Source: Spirodela intermedia
Taxonomy: Eukaryota > Streptophyta > Magnoliopsida > Alismatales > Araceae
Direction of reading: 5' to 3'
Length of the DNA: 64,000 nucleotides
Assembly (NCBI GenBank): GCA_902729315.2
Contig: LR746275.1
Location: 684,501 to 748,500 of the forward strand
Below are positions 1 to 12,260 of this stretch, piece after piece. The notes under the pieces were generated by a model, which saw only the letters and a list, made by a program, of their open reading frames with translations, ran no database searches and had not been told where the DNA came from. The position numbers were made by a program, and so were the translations under genes. Position 1 is the stretch's first letter. Each line of letters starts with the position of its first letter.

Positions 1-560
1 AGCAGGAAAATCGTGCCCCTTGAGTTGACTTTTTTCCTTTCTGTCCGTGGGGATATTGTGGATAATCAAATCGGTCTCATTAGAAAAAGCTGAGTGATCC
101 TCACTCATCATCAGAGCTGCATCCTATGTTGTTGGATGTATTCTCCTTTCTTCTCGGGATGAGTCAAAATTGTATTTTTTTCCAATCTGGATACACTTTC
201 CTCGGCCTTTTCTCCCTCCGCTGCCATGGGTAGCTCTCATTCCTAGTTTGTTCAGGTGTTTCTAGATGATCACAGAGTTCACGTCATCCACAGAAGCCCA
301 CTGTCTGCTTAGCTGGTTTGACTTTGTGGAAACATTGATTGCGTAATTCAGGGACATCCGCTGGTTTAAGTGAGATCATAATATCTCCAATCGAGTTCAG
401 GAGGTACCCAGATGCCACCTGGAGATATTTTTTTTGTTTCTGGGTTTGTTTGTAGAAGGCGGATGGCGCTGATTTAGAAGTGGGTTGTTGATTAAATGTA
501 GTATTTTGACTTCCCACAACTTGGAGAGTTGACAATTTGGGCGTCGGTTTGACTTCACAG

Positions 561-1018
561 GAGCATGCGGGAGCTGCCCGAGTTCGACGACGACCATGAC
601 GATGGGCATCGAGAGAGTCTTGAAAGAGAAATTCGGGGACGCGGTGAAAGAGATTCGCCAAGCTCCCGATGAACAGCAGGCTGAGACAACAGTTGAGGTC
701 AGCCCCGTTGACTTTCTGCTCATTCCTCGTCCTCGTCCTCATCTTCTGATTAAAACTAGAAATGGATGCGCTGCGCCTTTGTGGGATGAGTCTGTGATGC
801 CGGCTTTGCCTTGACTGTCCATGCTGTAGGCCGTCAACAATCATCTGGACATTCTGAGACCGGCCATCAAGAACTACGGCGGGAGCGTGGAAGTCATATC
901 CGTGGATGGCGCGGAGTGCCACGTCAGATACGTGGGCCCCGAAAGTATCGGCACCGGCATCAAGGCGGCGATCAAGGAGAGGTTTCCTGATATCCTCAAT
1001 GTTGTGTTCTCGGGTTAG
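561..1018 (+). CDS. NFU1: Plastid NFU (NifU-like) iron-sulfur scaffold protein, last two exons (5' part outside window)
   Basis: Exons 561-697 and 830-1018 flank a 132-bp GT-AG intron (698-829); the reading frame is kept and ends in TAG at 1016-1018. The first exon starts in codon phase 2, so upstream exons lie before the window or in the unrecognised 1-560 stretch, which here reads as intron. The first exon carries the Fe-S binding CxxC motif (CGSC) followed by PSSTTTMTMGIERVLKEKFGD, the end of an NFU domain. The second exon encodes a second NFU-like domain (VNNHLDILRPAIKNYGGSVE ... AAIKERFPDILNVVF) without CxxC. One active plus one degenerate NFU domain is the arrangement of plant plastid NFU1-3, which assemble 4Fe-4S and 2Fe-2S clusters for photosystem I and other stromal proteins. 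The assignment to NFU1 rather than NFU2 or NFU3 is a guess. It converges on the minus-strand gene ending at 1421. Confidence 0.88.
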
Positions 1019-1175
1019 CTTCTCTCTGTCTCTGTTTACGACAGCCCCTGTAAGCTGCAAGGCCACACTTCCTCCCCCGGATGTCATGATCGCCACTTTT
1101 CTTCACGGTTTCCTGACATTTTCAGCTCTCGGAGTATAAAGAGAGCATTTTTTTTCTTTTTGTGGAAAATTTACG

Positions 1176-1334
1176 ATGAACACGAGCGATGGCAGACAGA
1201 AACTTTCCATCTTTGGGTTTGAAGAGATCGAAGATCTGCAGAAGAGAAGAATGACCCCTCATCTCTCCTGGCGTCCGAATCTCACGACCCAGCTGCGCTT
1301 GATCCTGGAAGAGCTAGTTCCACGGGATCCCTAA
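1176..1334 (+). other. Small unrecognised ORF (52 codons) downstream of NFU
   Basis: An ATG-to-TAA frame starts MNTSDGRQKLSIFGFEEIED and ends ELVPRDP. It lies in the 400 bp between the two convergent genes, probably in the 3' untranslated region or downstream of NFU. Composition is coding-like, but no family is recognised and no splice context supports it. It may be chance or an exon relic. Confidence 0.2.
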
Positions 1335-1420
1335 CCCTAAGTCTCCAACCCTAGGCCGTCTCCACCATCTTCTTCAAACGGCAAGAGAAAGTTGCAGTGC
1401 TTCTGGATTAGGGGCGGAGG

Positions 1421-2217
1421 TCACTCGTCTGCGTCATCGTCACCAGCCACAGCCGTTCTGATCAGCCGGGACAAATTCGTGAGGAATAGCGTGTACACGA
1501 AATAGCAGGTGGCCGTCCATGTCACCAACCCCTGAAAATCACGCGGTGAGGAGAAGGTTTTCGTGGAGAAAATCCGCCCGATTGTTCAAGAAATGGGAGA
1601 ATCCGTCATCGCAGGAGCAGGCGTACCTCGCCGAAGATCTGGATGTTGGCGTTAGGGTAGGTCCACAGGTGGAGCAGTCTGAAGAAACGACTATATCAGA
1701 GGTGGTAGACAGCGGAGTTTGGAGGTTTTCTCACTTACTTGATGAGTGGAATCTCGGCGAGAGGGCAGAGGATGCCGACGATGGAGGCGATGGCGAAGCC
1801 CAGCCAGGTGCCGTCGAGGAAGAACCAGGCGAGCTCCGCCAGGGCGAAGAGGATGTAGGCCTCGACATTATCGGCCACCCCGATTCGGTACAGTTCGGCG
1901 CTCAGTTCCAAGAACGCCGCCAAAGCTCTGTGAGAGGGGAAGAATGGGGATGATGAGCCTGCCATTTCCTTGAAGTAGAAGCTTTTCAATGGCTCTTTTC
2001 AGTGTGGGAGCGGAATTCTTGAGGATCATGTCGAGAATGGGGAAGAGGACGACTCACATCAGCGAAGAAGCAGTTCTCCCAGAGCTTCCCTCGGGGATTC
2101 CGGAGGCCCTCTCGTCCAGATAGATCCGCAGAAGCCCGAATGTGGTGTAGAATGTCCCCAGCAGGAAGGGTACCTGACCATCCCGTGCAAGCCCACGGCT
2201 CAGAATCTACCCAGTAG

Positions 2218-2261
<44 letters not shown>

Positions 2262-2525
2262 GAGTACCCATATGTTGGTGTGGAGAGGGCCTACGTCAAT
2301 GGCGCCGTTTTGATAAACGAGGAGGGAGACCCTGGAGTGGATCCCGTCGAGGGTAGGGCCCAGGAGAAAGCCGGAGCCGAAGAGAGGGAGGACAATGGAG
2401 GGCCAGCCCTCTCTGAAGCTCTTCTTTCTCCGCTGCTTTCCCAAGCTGCAGAGGGGCCGGGAGACGTGGCGGGCAGAAGCGAGAGGGAAGCGAGAGAAGG
2501 TAGCCACAGCAACGGGGGTCTGCAT
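1421..2525 (-). CDS. INSIG-like multi-pass membrane protein, five exons, 241 aa
   Basis: The exons on the minus strand are 2525-2268, 2173-2058, 1927-1739, 1678-1627 and 1531-1421. All introns are GT-AG and the joined frame is 726 nt with a TGA stop at 1421-1423. The ATG at 2525 is the first in frame. The N-terminus ([20 protein letters not shown]) is Ser/Arg-rich and acid-poor, like a transit peptide. Hydrophobic stretches follow at about residues 43-58, 85-100, 125-140, 145-185 and 205-230. The order WVPFLLGT ... [17 protein letters not shown] ... [12 protein letters not shown] resembles the INSIG (insulin-induced gene) domain, whose animal and fungal members are ER sterol-pathway regulators; this match is by eye. 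The tail is acidic (GDDDADE). Function in plants is not known to me. The first intron holds a 38-bp (GA)n tract, which is pyrimidine on the coding strand. Confidence 0.72.
2221..2258. repeat. (GA)19 microsatellite in intron 1 of the INSIG-like gene
   Basis: An uninterrupted GA dinucleotide run lies inside intron 1 of the minus-strand gene, just inside its donor site at 2267. Confidence 0.95.
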
Positions 2526-2717
2526 CGTCTTCTTCCCGCTGAACCCCAACTCCTGCGGATTAGGATCCCGGTAGCCCCAACACTGCCGGCTTCTTCACAC
2601 TCCTACTCCATTATCCCCATCTGCGGATCAACCCCCTCCTCTCTCCTCCGTCAAGGAGGTGGAGGGCAGTTGGGGGACGGAAATGTGGAGTCTACCGTCA
2701 CCATCAACTCCACCAGA

Positions 2718-2726
2718 TATTTATAT
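2718..2726 (-). promoter_or_regulatory. Candidate TATA box of the INSIG-like gene
   Basis: The minus strand reads ATATAAATA about 195 bp upstream of the ATG at 2525, a plausible TATA box allowing a 5' leader of about 160 nt. Supported only by motif and position. Confidence 0.45.
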
Positions 2727-2938
2727 CCCCCCATCTCTGCTGCATCCTAAGTACAGAAGTAAATATCACATATGTTTAATAAAATATCAAAAATTTCATA
2801 ATAAGCTTAGTCATATATTTGGACGTTGCGTTTTAGAGATTGTTAGTAGTATCTTCACTAAAGTGTCTATGAATAATAATGAGTTATTTATTAATGGAAT
2901 ATCTAGAAGAATCTTGCTATCTATCTCTTCCTCTATCA

Positions 2939-2940
<2 letters not shown>

Positions 2941-2973
<33 letters not shown>
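2941..2973. repeat. (AG)n microsatellite
   Basis: A pure AG dinucleotide run in AT-rich intergenic DNA. Confidence 0.95.
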
Positions 2974-2976
<3 letters not shown>

Positions 2977-5308
2977 TAAATATTTTCTTTGACAATCTTT
3001 AACTATACCCTTGAGATGAAAAAACATTGTACTCCCATGACATAAATTTATTGCTTTCTCAATTCTTATGAAAAATCTTGTTGTACCATAATGGTAGCTT
3101 TGTACAAAATTTACTAAAAAATTATACCACCTTAATAGTTAAAAAAATTAACTTTTTTTTACATTTTTTTTCCATAGGGTTTTTTTGGAGGAGAACATAG
3201 TATATTCCTTTAATTTACCATTCTACTCACCTTCTATTTGAGGAGGTGGAGCTTGCAATTGTAAGAGAAGGATCCTTTTCCATAGAGTGCCTAAAGGTGT
3301 TTGAAGTAGATGTCAATGTTAGTAATGGTGTGATAATGCTTCATTTTTATCTAATAATTCAGTTAAAATTAAAGAATTTTTTGCATGAATTAACATAAAA
3401 TATGAATTATTTAACTTAAAATATTAATATTCACTTGAGATTAATGTGATGAATTTATATCTAATTTGCTGAATTTTTAGAATTTATGTAAAATAAATAT
3501 ATATATTTGCTTTTAAATCGATGTACTAGCATGATTATCCAAGGTTTACATTCTTGAGAATTATTCTAAAATTGCAGAAAATTACTCATGAAATTAAAAT
3601 TAAAAAAATACATTAATCTTGGAATTTTAGGAAATGTATGAAAACACTTCATCCATTTTTTTAGTAATTTATAAATTATGAAAATAATAAGAAAAAATAC
3701 AGTGGAACATGGCCACATCACCAGGAGGATGTATCAAGGGTTTATGGGCCAAGTCAATAGCTATGCCATGTCTCTTAGGACATGTCATCTTCCATGCTAT
3801 GTTTTTGAAGGGTAAAATGGTTGGAGATAAATTCGAATTTCACGATGGTTGTTGAGATATTATTGCATGAAATTCGGAAGGAACTTCGAGGGCAGAGGTA
3901 AGAAGCTTTTTGGATGATAAAAAGGGGAATATTGGAGGAATTGAGAAGCCTTTTGAGGCAAGATCTCTCCGCGTAATGGGTAGAGAAGAGTGGAGTGACG
4001 TTGGGCTCTTGTTAATTCGATTTCTCTTTTAATTTTAGTTTATTTCATTCCTTCTTAATCATTAGTCTTGTTGACAGGAGAATACGATATTAAAGCTTTA
4101 TTTTAAATTTTTTTACCGCTCTTTAGATGATTTCCCATTGATTTTCTAATACTCTATTTTTGGGTGATAGCTAGGTGGAGCGACGGATGGTGATTGGGAG
4201 TTAGATTTTCTTTTTTATTCGACTTTATTTTCGTTTTAGCTTATTTTTCGTCTATATGTTAGGAAGAATACCAGATTAAGCATTTTAATTTGCATTTTAT
4301 CGCCTTTTAATCTCATTTCTGTTCGATTTTCCATCACGACGATACTATGTTTCTAGGTGACAGGTAGGGACAAGTTCATCGATTTATTTCGTTTTTCTAA
4401 GTTCTTCTTGAAATTTTAATATTTCTGGTGAGAGTAATTTTCTTAAGATCATTCGAGCATATTCATTTCTAATTATTACTTATTTTTCATCATCATTTGA
4501 ACCAAAGACGTTTTCCCCTTTTTTCTCTCTCCTCCCCTGTTTTTCTCGATTTTAGGTGTATTTTCTGTCATTTAAGTTTCTATTACTCTTGTGATTTTCT
4601 TTGCCCATTTCTCTGAAATATTTTTTAGTTCTTGAGTCAATTAGAAATTCTAAACGTGGAAAAATATCAAAACTTGAAGGTTTAGAGCTCAAGCAATTTT
4701 GGAAGATTTAAAGTGTGGAGAAGATTATTTCCTTTATTTATTTATTTTAATAAATTATTTAGAATTAAATCATATTGAGATTTAACATCATCCCTATGGA
4801 CCAACTAAATTTACCAAAATTTAAATTTAAATCTTTTTTTATTCGGTTTAGAAATTTTAAAATTTGATCATTTTGTTTACAATGACCAAAATTTTATCAT
4901 GCTACAATAAGTTGTAATTCAAGTGAAGGTCAAATAATTGTGAAGATGATTCAAGTACTATCTAAGCTCATTATTTCAAGTCATTTTCGAAGTATTGTCA
5001 TTGAAACTTTGTTTTTCTTTAGTCTTTTCTAAAACTTTTGAGGAAGATACAAGAAGAAACCAATTAAATTTCATCGACATCACTATATCCTTAGTAGTAA
5101 AGACTTGAGAAACAATAATATTTACTTTAGAATGTCTCACAAAATTATTTTTAAAATACTGCACTTCTTGATTATTGGTTTGTTATAAACTAAGTAATGA
5201 AATTTCTTGTGATAGTAGAATGCTCTTTTTTGTGTGTATTAAAAGTGTACTTTCTTTATTCTCTTTAATAAGTTCTTTTGGTTTCTAAAATCTTGGAACT
5301 ATGAAAAT

Positions 5309-5467
5309 CTTATTAGTGCAACTTTCATTTTAAAGATATTAGTTCAAACTAATTAATTAATATCCCTCCACCTTCTTATATGGTTTCCTACTACTTAGCT
5401 AATCTAATTATATATAAGGAAAGATATACTAATAAATAAGGTTTTTATAATTTTAGTCAAATCCTAT
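5309..5467 (+). repeat. Flanking segment, copy 1 (repeated at 7182-7341)
   Basis: Starts TATTAGTG and ends AAATCCTAT, immediately left of LTR A. The same segment, with scattered substitutions and in the same order, lies right of LTR A. Shared blocks include AAAGATATTAGTTCAAACTA and AATTATATATAAGGAAAGA. Confidence 0.85.
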
Positions 5468-7176
5468 TGATAAGTCTTCACTATCATGAGTTAATAATTA
5501 ATAAATAATATAATTTTAGCTTTAACTCATGATAAATAAACATATTTGTGTTAAATTGGGAAAGATATTTTTTAATTGATTAACATGAATTTTTAGCTAA
5601 TTATGTGATTTTCTATGAATTTATATAATTTTTATAGTTTTATTTTTGAGATAAATAAAAAAATAAAATAAAAATAAAGAGATAGCAAAACGGTGGGACT
5701 TGTTGGCCAACTAGGCCCACAAGTGGGTTGGAAGCACAATTGAGGGGAGCCACAAGTAGGGGCTTGAGTGGCTAGGGATAGATGGGGGCACGCGTGTGCC
5801 ACTCCCCTTTCACGTCATCGGTGGCTAGCTAGCTATGGGGCAAGGAGTGGTCATATATGCAAGAGAAAATAACTTACTTGCAAATATAATATTACTATAT
5901 ATTCGTCTAAAACTTTGGGACATAAGTGATGTGGGACTAAACCCGCATCATCCTTCCCTTGAAAGGCTTCGAAGATTTTAATACTTGCAATACCCCTTTG
6001 TTATAACAGTGATATATTATGATGACGTTATTTGATAAAGGCATTAGAGTTCTTATGTTAATCTCTCTCATGTAGGTGGGCAATCGACGTGGGTTTAAAT
6101 CTTCCTAGAGTCAAAACTCATATTTTTATCTGATTATCATGACTTTCCTGTAGATCATTGTGAAGAATTAAGTCACCAAAATTGTTGGATCATCAATGAA
6201 AATCTCGTCAACGTGATTTGCAGAGTATTGTTACTAAAATTGTTGAATAATTTGCAATAAAAGGATTACAAATCTATCGAGTAAATCATCTCCAATCGAT
6301 TGACGAACAAGTCATCATTAGGAAGAAGATGATCTACTAGGAGACTAGTCGTCACCTCTTGAGAGCGTACCGGATGTGATGAAGAGCCTCCTCTTGTTAT
6401 GTGGATTTAAGGATGAAGCTCTCTGACATGCGCCTCATCTCCATCTAGCTTCTCTTCGTCGAGTGACAATTGTTAGAGAGCTACAAAGTCATCATTTTTC
6501 TGCTCCATTAGGTGATAGCCGCTAGAGACGATTCAATGACTCATTTCATTGATCTCTAGACTTCGCAAAGAGATCTAGAGATTAATTATGTCGTTTATGT
6601 CCAAAGAGAGCTTTCGAGGCTATGGACACTATACAACGATCCTCTCGAACGCTCAAGATTCTAGTACATCATTGACGCATCGCCGCTGCGATGTCAAAAC
6701 TCTATTTTCTTACTTTCAACTTATTTTTTACTTCATTTAGTGATAATTTATGTGATTTAAATTTACCAAACTATACTTCATTCAATTACGATTTTTCTGA
6801 CTTTTACAAATCTTAACTTGATCAATTAAATTATCTGTAATCGCTCATGTAAGAATTATCAAGTTGAACTCTATTTTCACTTGATTTACGTTCATCGGGC
6901 ACTAAGGTCATCCTAACATCCACACCCTTATTTCCCTTTTTCATGAATTTTAAATATATTTTATTTTTATTTTTTAGTATAAAATTAATAAAAACTCATT
7001 CTTTGAGCAAAATTTTGAAAAATTGTTTGATACTATATTACTAGTTTTATAAGTTTTATTAAATTATAATTATTATATTTGTTCAAAAATGCTTCTAAAT
7101 ATCTAAAAATTGATATTTTCTAGTTTTATAAATTTTAAATTTACATGATTTACTATACAACGACTAAGTCACATCA
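5468..7176 (+). mobile_element. Family 1 LTR copy A (full-length, decayed)
   Basis: Runs from TGATAAGTCTTCA to the terminal CGACTAAGTCACATCA. It is an older variant: it keeps the roughly 115-bp block (about 5960-6075) that younger copies lack and has only one copy of the 144-bp unit duplicated in younger copies. Flanks are CCTAT on the left and ATATA on the right, so there is no TSD. No internal region adjoins it, so it behaves as a solo LTR or recombination product. Confidence 0.85.
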
Positions 7177-7181
7177 ATATA

Positions 7182-7341
7182 TTATTAGTGTAGCTTCTAT
7201 TTTAAAGATATTAGTTCAAACTAATTAATCAATATCCATCCATCTTCTTATATGGTTTCTAACTACTTACCTAATTTAATTATATATAAGGAAAGAGACA
7301 CTAATAAACAAGGGTTTTATAGTTCTTTAGCCAAACCCCCT
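7182..7341 (+). repeat. Flanking segment, copy 2 (repeat of 5309-5467)
   Basis: Matches 5309-5467 from TATTAGTG through AGCCAAACCCCCT. It lies between LTR A and LTR B, so each copy is interrupted at about the same point by a family 1 LTR. Confidence 0.85.
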
Positions 7342-8948
7342 TGACGTGACTCAGTCGTTGTATGTTAAATCATGCAAATATAAAATTTATAAAACTAGAA
7401 AATACGAATTTTCAGATATTTAGAAGTATTTCTAAATAAATATATCAATTATAATTCAATAAAAATTCCAAAAATAGCGGTAATTTTCCAGGTCAATCAC
7501 AGGAATGTAATATAATATCTGGTAATTATTCAGAATTTTTCTCAATGAGTACGATTTTCTTACGAATTTTATACTAGGAAATAAAAAGGAAATATATTTA
7601 AAATTCACAGAAAAAAGGAAATAAGGGTGCAGACGTCAGGATGACGTCAGCGCCTGGCGAACGCCAAGCCCGACGATTCTTACGTAGGCGATTAGAGACG
7701 ACTCAATTAATCAAATTAAGATCTATAAAAGCCGGAAGAATCGTAATTGAACGAAGTATAGTTTGGTAAATTAAAATCAACAAAGTATCACTAAATGAAG
7801 CGTAAATTAAATTGAAAGCAGGAAAACAGAGTTCTGACGTCGCGACGGCGATGCGTCGGCGATGCACCGGAATCCTGAGCGTTCGGGAGGATCGTCGTGT
7901 AGTGTCCACGGCCTCGAAGGCTCTCCTTGGACAAAGACGACGTGGGCAATCTCTAGATCTTCTCGCGAAGTCTAGAGATCAATGAAGTGGGTCGTCGAAT
8001 CGTCTCCGGCGGCTGTCACCCGGCGGAGCGGAAAAACGGCGACTTTGCGGCTCTCCGGCGGCTGTCACCCGACGGAGAGGAGCTGGATGGAGGTGGGGCG
8101 CGTGTAGGGAGCTTCATCCTCAGGTCCGCGCAGCAAGAGGAGGCTCTTCATCGCATCTGGTACGCTCTCAGGAGGTGGCGACTGGTCTCCCGGCGGATCG
8201 TCCTCTTCCCGACGACGGCTTGTTCGTCGATCAATCGGAGATGATTTACTCGATGGATTCGCGATCCTTTTATCGCGAATCGTTCAGCAATTTTAGTAGC
8301 AATGCTCCGCGAATCGCGTTGACGAGATTTTCGCCGATGATCCAGCGATTCTCGTTGCTTAATCCTTCACCGGCGATCTGCAGGAAAGTCGCGATAATCA
8401 GATAAAAATATATGAATTTTGACTCTGGGAGGATTCGAACCCGCGCCGGTCGCCCGCCTCTTCTGAGGAAGGTGTGGGTTTAGTCCCACATCGGTTGTAC
8501 GCCGAGTTTTCGGGCGAATATATAGTAATGTTAGCTTTGTGAGCAAAGTCCCTTCTCTCGCGTGTACGACCACTCCTTGCCCCACAGCCGGCTGGCCACC
8601 GGTGACGTGGAAGGGGAGTGGCGCACACGTGCCCCTGTCGGTCCAAGCCAAGCCACTCGAGCCCTGCTCGCGGCTACTCCCGACTGCGCTTCCGACCCGC
8701 TTGCGGGCCCGGCTGGCCGGCGGGTCCCCCCATTTTGCAATATTTTTATTTTTATTTCTTGTTCTTCATTTATCTCAAAAGTAAGACTGTAAAAATCGTA
8801 TAAAATCACATAATTACCCAAAAATTCACGTTAATCAATTGAAAACCAAAAATCATTCTTTAACACAAATATAAGTCTATTTATCATGAGTTAAGGCTAA
8901 AACTATATTATTTACTAATTATTAACTCATGATAATGAAGACTTATCA
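7342..8948 (-). mobile_element. Family 1 solo LTR B, TSD CCCCT
   Basis: On the plus strand it runs from TGACGTGACTCAGTCG to GACTTATCA. Exact 5-bp TSD: CCCCT at 7337-7341 and 8949-8953. It is a GC-rich, little-decayed copy with a single 144-bp unit and without the 115-bp block. The short ORFs found here recur in other LTR copies and are not genes. Confidence 0.93.
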
Positions 8949-10272
8949 CCCCTCAACCTACATTCACATTCTAGTTCATAATATCAATTACACTATTTTA
9001 GTCCTTAGAAAATATTTAATTTACTTAAGATGAGCAATCCCTCATATGATATATATACACTATGTGAGTTTTTCATAATCATTAGAAACCTAGATTCTAG
9101 TAATTCAACATCAAGTTCATTGTAGGCACACTACAAGTGCTTCAATGCGATAAGATTTACAATCAACACAGAAAAAAAATAATTGAAATTTTTTTTGACG
9201 TCTTCAATAAATGATTAGTTATGTAGAATAATGAGAGGAATTACTTGACAATTCTATTGATTATGATACACCAAGTATTGATTTCAACTACTTTTCTTTG
9301 CACTTGGAAGTATGAGGCAAAGAAGAAGGAACATGATGAGTAATTGATGAACTTAAATTTGAGGTTAAATACGTCATTATGATGCAACCAAGTTCATGCA
9401 AATAATATTTATATAACCCTACTCTTCTATTTAGGATAAGTAAGGGTCAATCCTTAAAGAGCGTGAGTAATGAGAGTAAGAATTCTACCTATTTTATTTC
9501 TTACATATATATATACTTACGATTGTGTAGGATGGTACTAAATGTAAAAAGGTGGAGGCAAAAGGGAGCGAATGGATTTAATGCAATAGAATGATAAAAT
9601 AAATAGTAAAACTAGTTTGAATTAAAAGTTAATTTATCTATGGAGAGGATTACAAAGATGCCCCAATTTTGGATCTTGTACAAACCTCATTGTGCATTAG
9701 TCTTAGGCCAAGTGATGCTTGATCCATGACGATCTTGATGCGCTCTAGGTAATCTTTTCTTCACAATAATCTTGAGCATGATAATACCTTTGATCAGGTC
9801 TTGATTTTCCTCCTATTTTCTTTGACTAGCCACTAGTAGAGAGAGAGCCAAAAAATGTCTTCTAAGAGGGTGACAAGATGTTTTAATTCTCTTGAGAATT
9901 AAGCCCCTCTAATAGATGGTTATGATTAATAACCAACTCTCTTGGTGGATGGCTCAAATTATTCTATAAGAGTGATGCTCTAATCCTTCTCTTAATCTCA
10001 TCTTAAGGCACCCTAAGAGGGGCGACCTAGAACTTATCTCTTGATAGTCTTTTTAAGTCCAAATGAGCTAGGCCAAGGTGATGCCCTCTCTTGGGCCGAT
10101 AAACATATTAGGCCGGCCCTCTCCATAAGACTTAGACTTTTCATTAGGCTAAAGGTCTAGATTTTTTCCATTACTTCTAATTCATAATAAACTCACCTAA
10201 GTCCTTGTAATCAAATAATTATCAAGAAAATGTGAGAGAATCATCACTTGACTTCATGAAAGTCAAGTGAGG
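8949..10272. other. Intergenic DNA between LTR B and LTR C, no gene seen
   Basis: 1.3 kb of AT-rich sequence with moderately GC-richer text at 9660-10260. No frame or RNA signature is recognised. Confidence 0.6.
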
Positions 10273-12019
10273 TGACGTGATTTAGTTGTTGTATAGTAAA
10301 TCACACAAATTTAAAATTTATAAAATTAGAAAATATGAATATTTAGATATTTAGAAGTATTTCTGAACAAATTTATCAGTTATAATTTAGTAAAACTTCC
10401 AAAAAAAAGTGATATTTTTTCGGATCAATCACAAGAATGTAACATAATATCAGGTAGTTATTCATAATTTTTCTCAAAGAATACTATTTTCTATGAATTT
10501 TATACTAAGAAATAAAAATAAAATATATTTAAAATTTACGAAAAAAGAAAATAAGGTGCGGACGTCAGGGTGATGTTAGCGCCTAATAAATGCGAATTGG
10601 GCGGAAATAGAGTTATGTTCGATGATTCTTACGTAAGTGATTACAAATGATTTAATTGATCAAATTATGATTTTAAAAAGTGAGAAGAATCATAATGAAA
10701 TGAAGTATATCTTGGTAAATTTAAATCACATAAATTTTTATTAAATGAAATAGAAATTAAGCTGAAAGCACAAAAATAGAGTTCCGGCATCACAACAACG
10801 ATGCGTCGGTAATGCTTCAGAATCTTGAGCATTTGGGAGGATCGTCATATAGTGTCCACGACCTCAAAGGCTCTCCTTGGACATGGACAACGTGGGCAAT
10901 CTTTAGATCTCTTTGCGAAATTTAGAGATCAATAAAATGGGTCGTCAAATTGTCTCTGGTGGCTGTGACCCAACGGAGTAGAAAAATGGCAACTTTGCAG
11001 CTCTCTAACGGCTGTCACCCGATAGAGAGGAGCTAGATGGAGGTGGGGCGTGTGTTAGAAAGCTTCATCCTAGGTCTACATAATAAGAGGAGGCTCTTCA
11101 TCGCATCTGATATGCTCTCAAGAGGTGGCAACTCATCTTTCGGTGGATCTTTCTCTTTCTGACGACAGCTTATTTGTTGATCAATCGGAGATGCTTTACT
11201 AGATGGATTTGTAATCCTTTTATCACGAATTGGTCAATAATTTTAGTAACAATGCTCCACAAATCGTATTGACGAGATTTTTGCTAATGATTCAGCGATT
11301 TTAGCAGCTTACTCCTTCATCAACGATATGTAGGAAAGTCACGATAATTAGATAAAAAATCTGAGTTTTGGCTCTAGGAGGATTTGAACCCGCATCGGTT
11401 GCTCGCCTACAAGAGAGAGATTGACATAAGTACTCTAATGCCCTTATCAAATGACATCATCATAATATATCACTATTATAAATAAGGAATATTGTAGGTA
11501 TTAAAATCATCAAAGTTTTTTTGGGGAAGGTGTGATGCGGGTTTAGTCCCACATCACTTGTGCACCGAAGTTTCGGGTGAATATATAGTAATATTACATT
11601 TGCAAGCAAGTTCTTTTCTCCTGCGTATACGACCACTCCTTGCCCTATAGCTAGTTGGCCACTAGTGACGTGGAAGGGGAGTGGTGCACACGTGCCCCCA
11701 TCAGTCCTAGCCGCTTGAGCCCTTGCTCGTGGCTCCTCCCTGATTGTGCTTCGGACCTACTTGCGGGCTTAGCTGGTCGACGAGTCCCCTCTATTTTGCT
11801 ATATTTTTATTTTTATTTCTTTTTCTTCATTTATCTCAAAACTAAGATTGTAAAAATCATATAAATTCATATAAAACCACATAATTACCCTAAAATTCAT
11901 GTTAATCAACTGAAAATTATTTTTCACACTTTAACATAAATATAAGTCTATTTATCATGAGGTAATGCTAAAACTATATTATTTACTAATTATTAACTCA
12001 TGATAATGAAGACTTATCA
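10273..12019 (-). mobile_element. Family 1 solo LTR C (decayed)
   Basis: On the plus strand it runs from TGACGTGATTTAGTTG to GACTTATCA. Flanks TGAGG and TAGGG are compatible with a degraded TSD but do not prove it. It retains the 115-bp block (about 11410-11530). Many C-to-T and G-to-A differences from the young copies indicate age. Confidence 0.88.
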
Positions 12020-12260
12020 TAGGGTTAGTCTCATAATACAAATAAAATAAGTAAAATAATATACATTAAGACTCAAATGATAAAACATTATCAATGTCAT
12101 AATAAGTAATTAACATCTATATATAAGATACTAATATATAGATTTAACTACTAATTTATAATTATTAATAATATCTATTTGTAATTTTTTATCTAATTTT
12201 CATATCCTAATATTAGGCAAAATTCTAGTTGTTAATTATGGGCTATGTGGGCTGGGTTGT

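Larger units (their letters stand above)
2759..5467. other. AT-rich intergenic DNA, no gene seen
   Basis: No convincing coding frame is present. It contains an (AG)n microsatellite at 2941-2973, short pyrimidine tracts around 4500, and at its right end (5309-5467) one copy of a segment repeated at 7182-7341. Confidence 0.7.

Noticed and set aside
284-1096. Minus-strand open frame of 270 codons
   Set aside because: It is antisense to the NFU exons and intron. The plus strand has a clear NFU domain and GT-AG intron.
1331-1356. CCCTAACCCTAA-like text as telomeric repeat
   Set aside because: Only about two degenerate units. Short telo-box-like strings are common near plant genes.
2259-2750. Plus-strand open frame of 163 codons
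   Set aside because: It is antisense to exon 1 of the INSIG-like gene, whose splice sites and joined frame are convincing.
8539-8821. Recurring 60-140-codon open frames such as those starting MGNYVILYDFYS or MYDHSLPHSRL
   Set aside because: They reappear at the same LTR position in many copies and on both strands, with no recognisable domain and no excess of synonymous change evident. They are translations of GC-rich LTR sequence.
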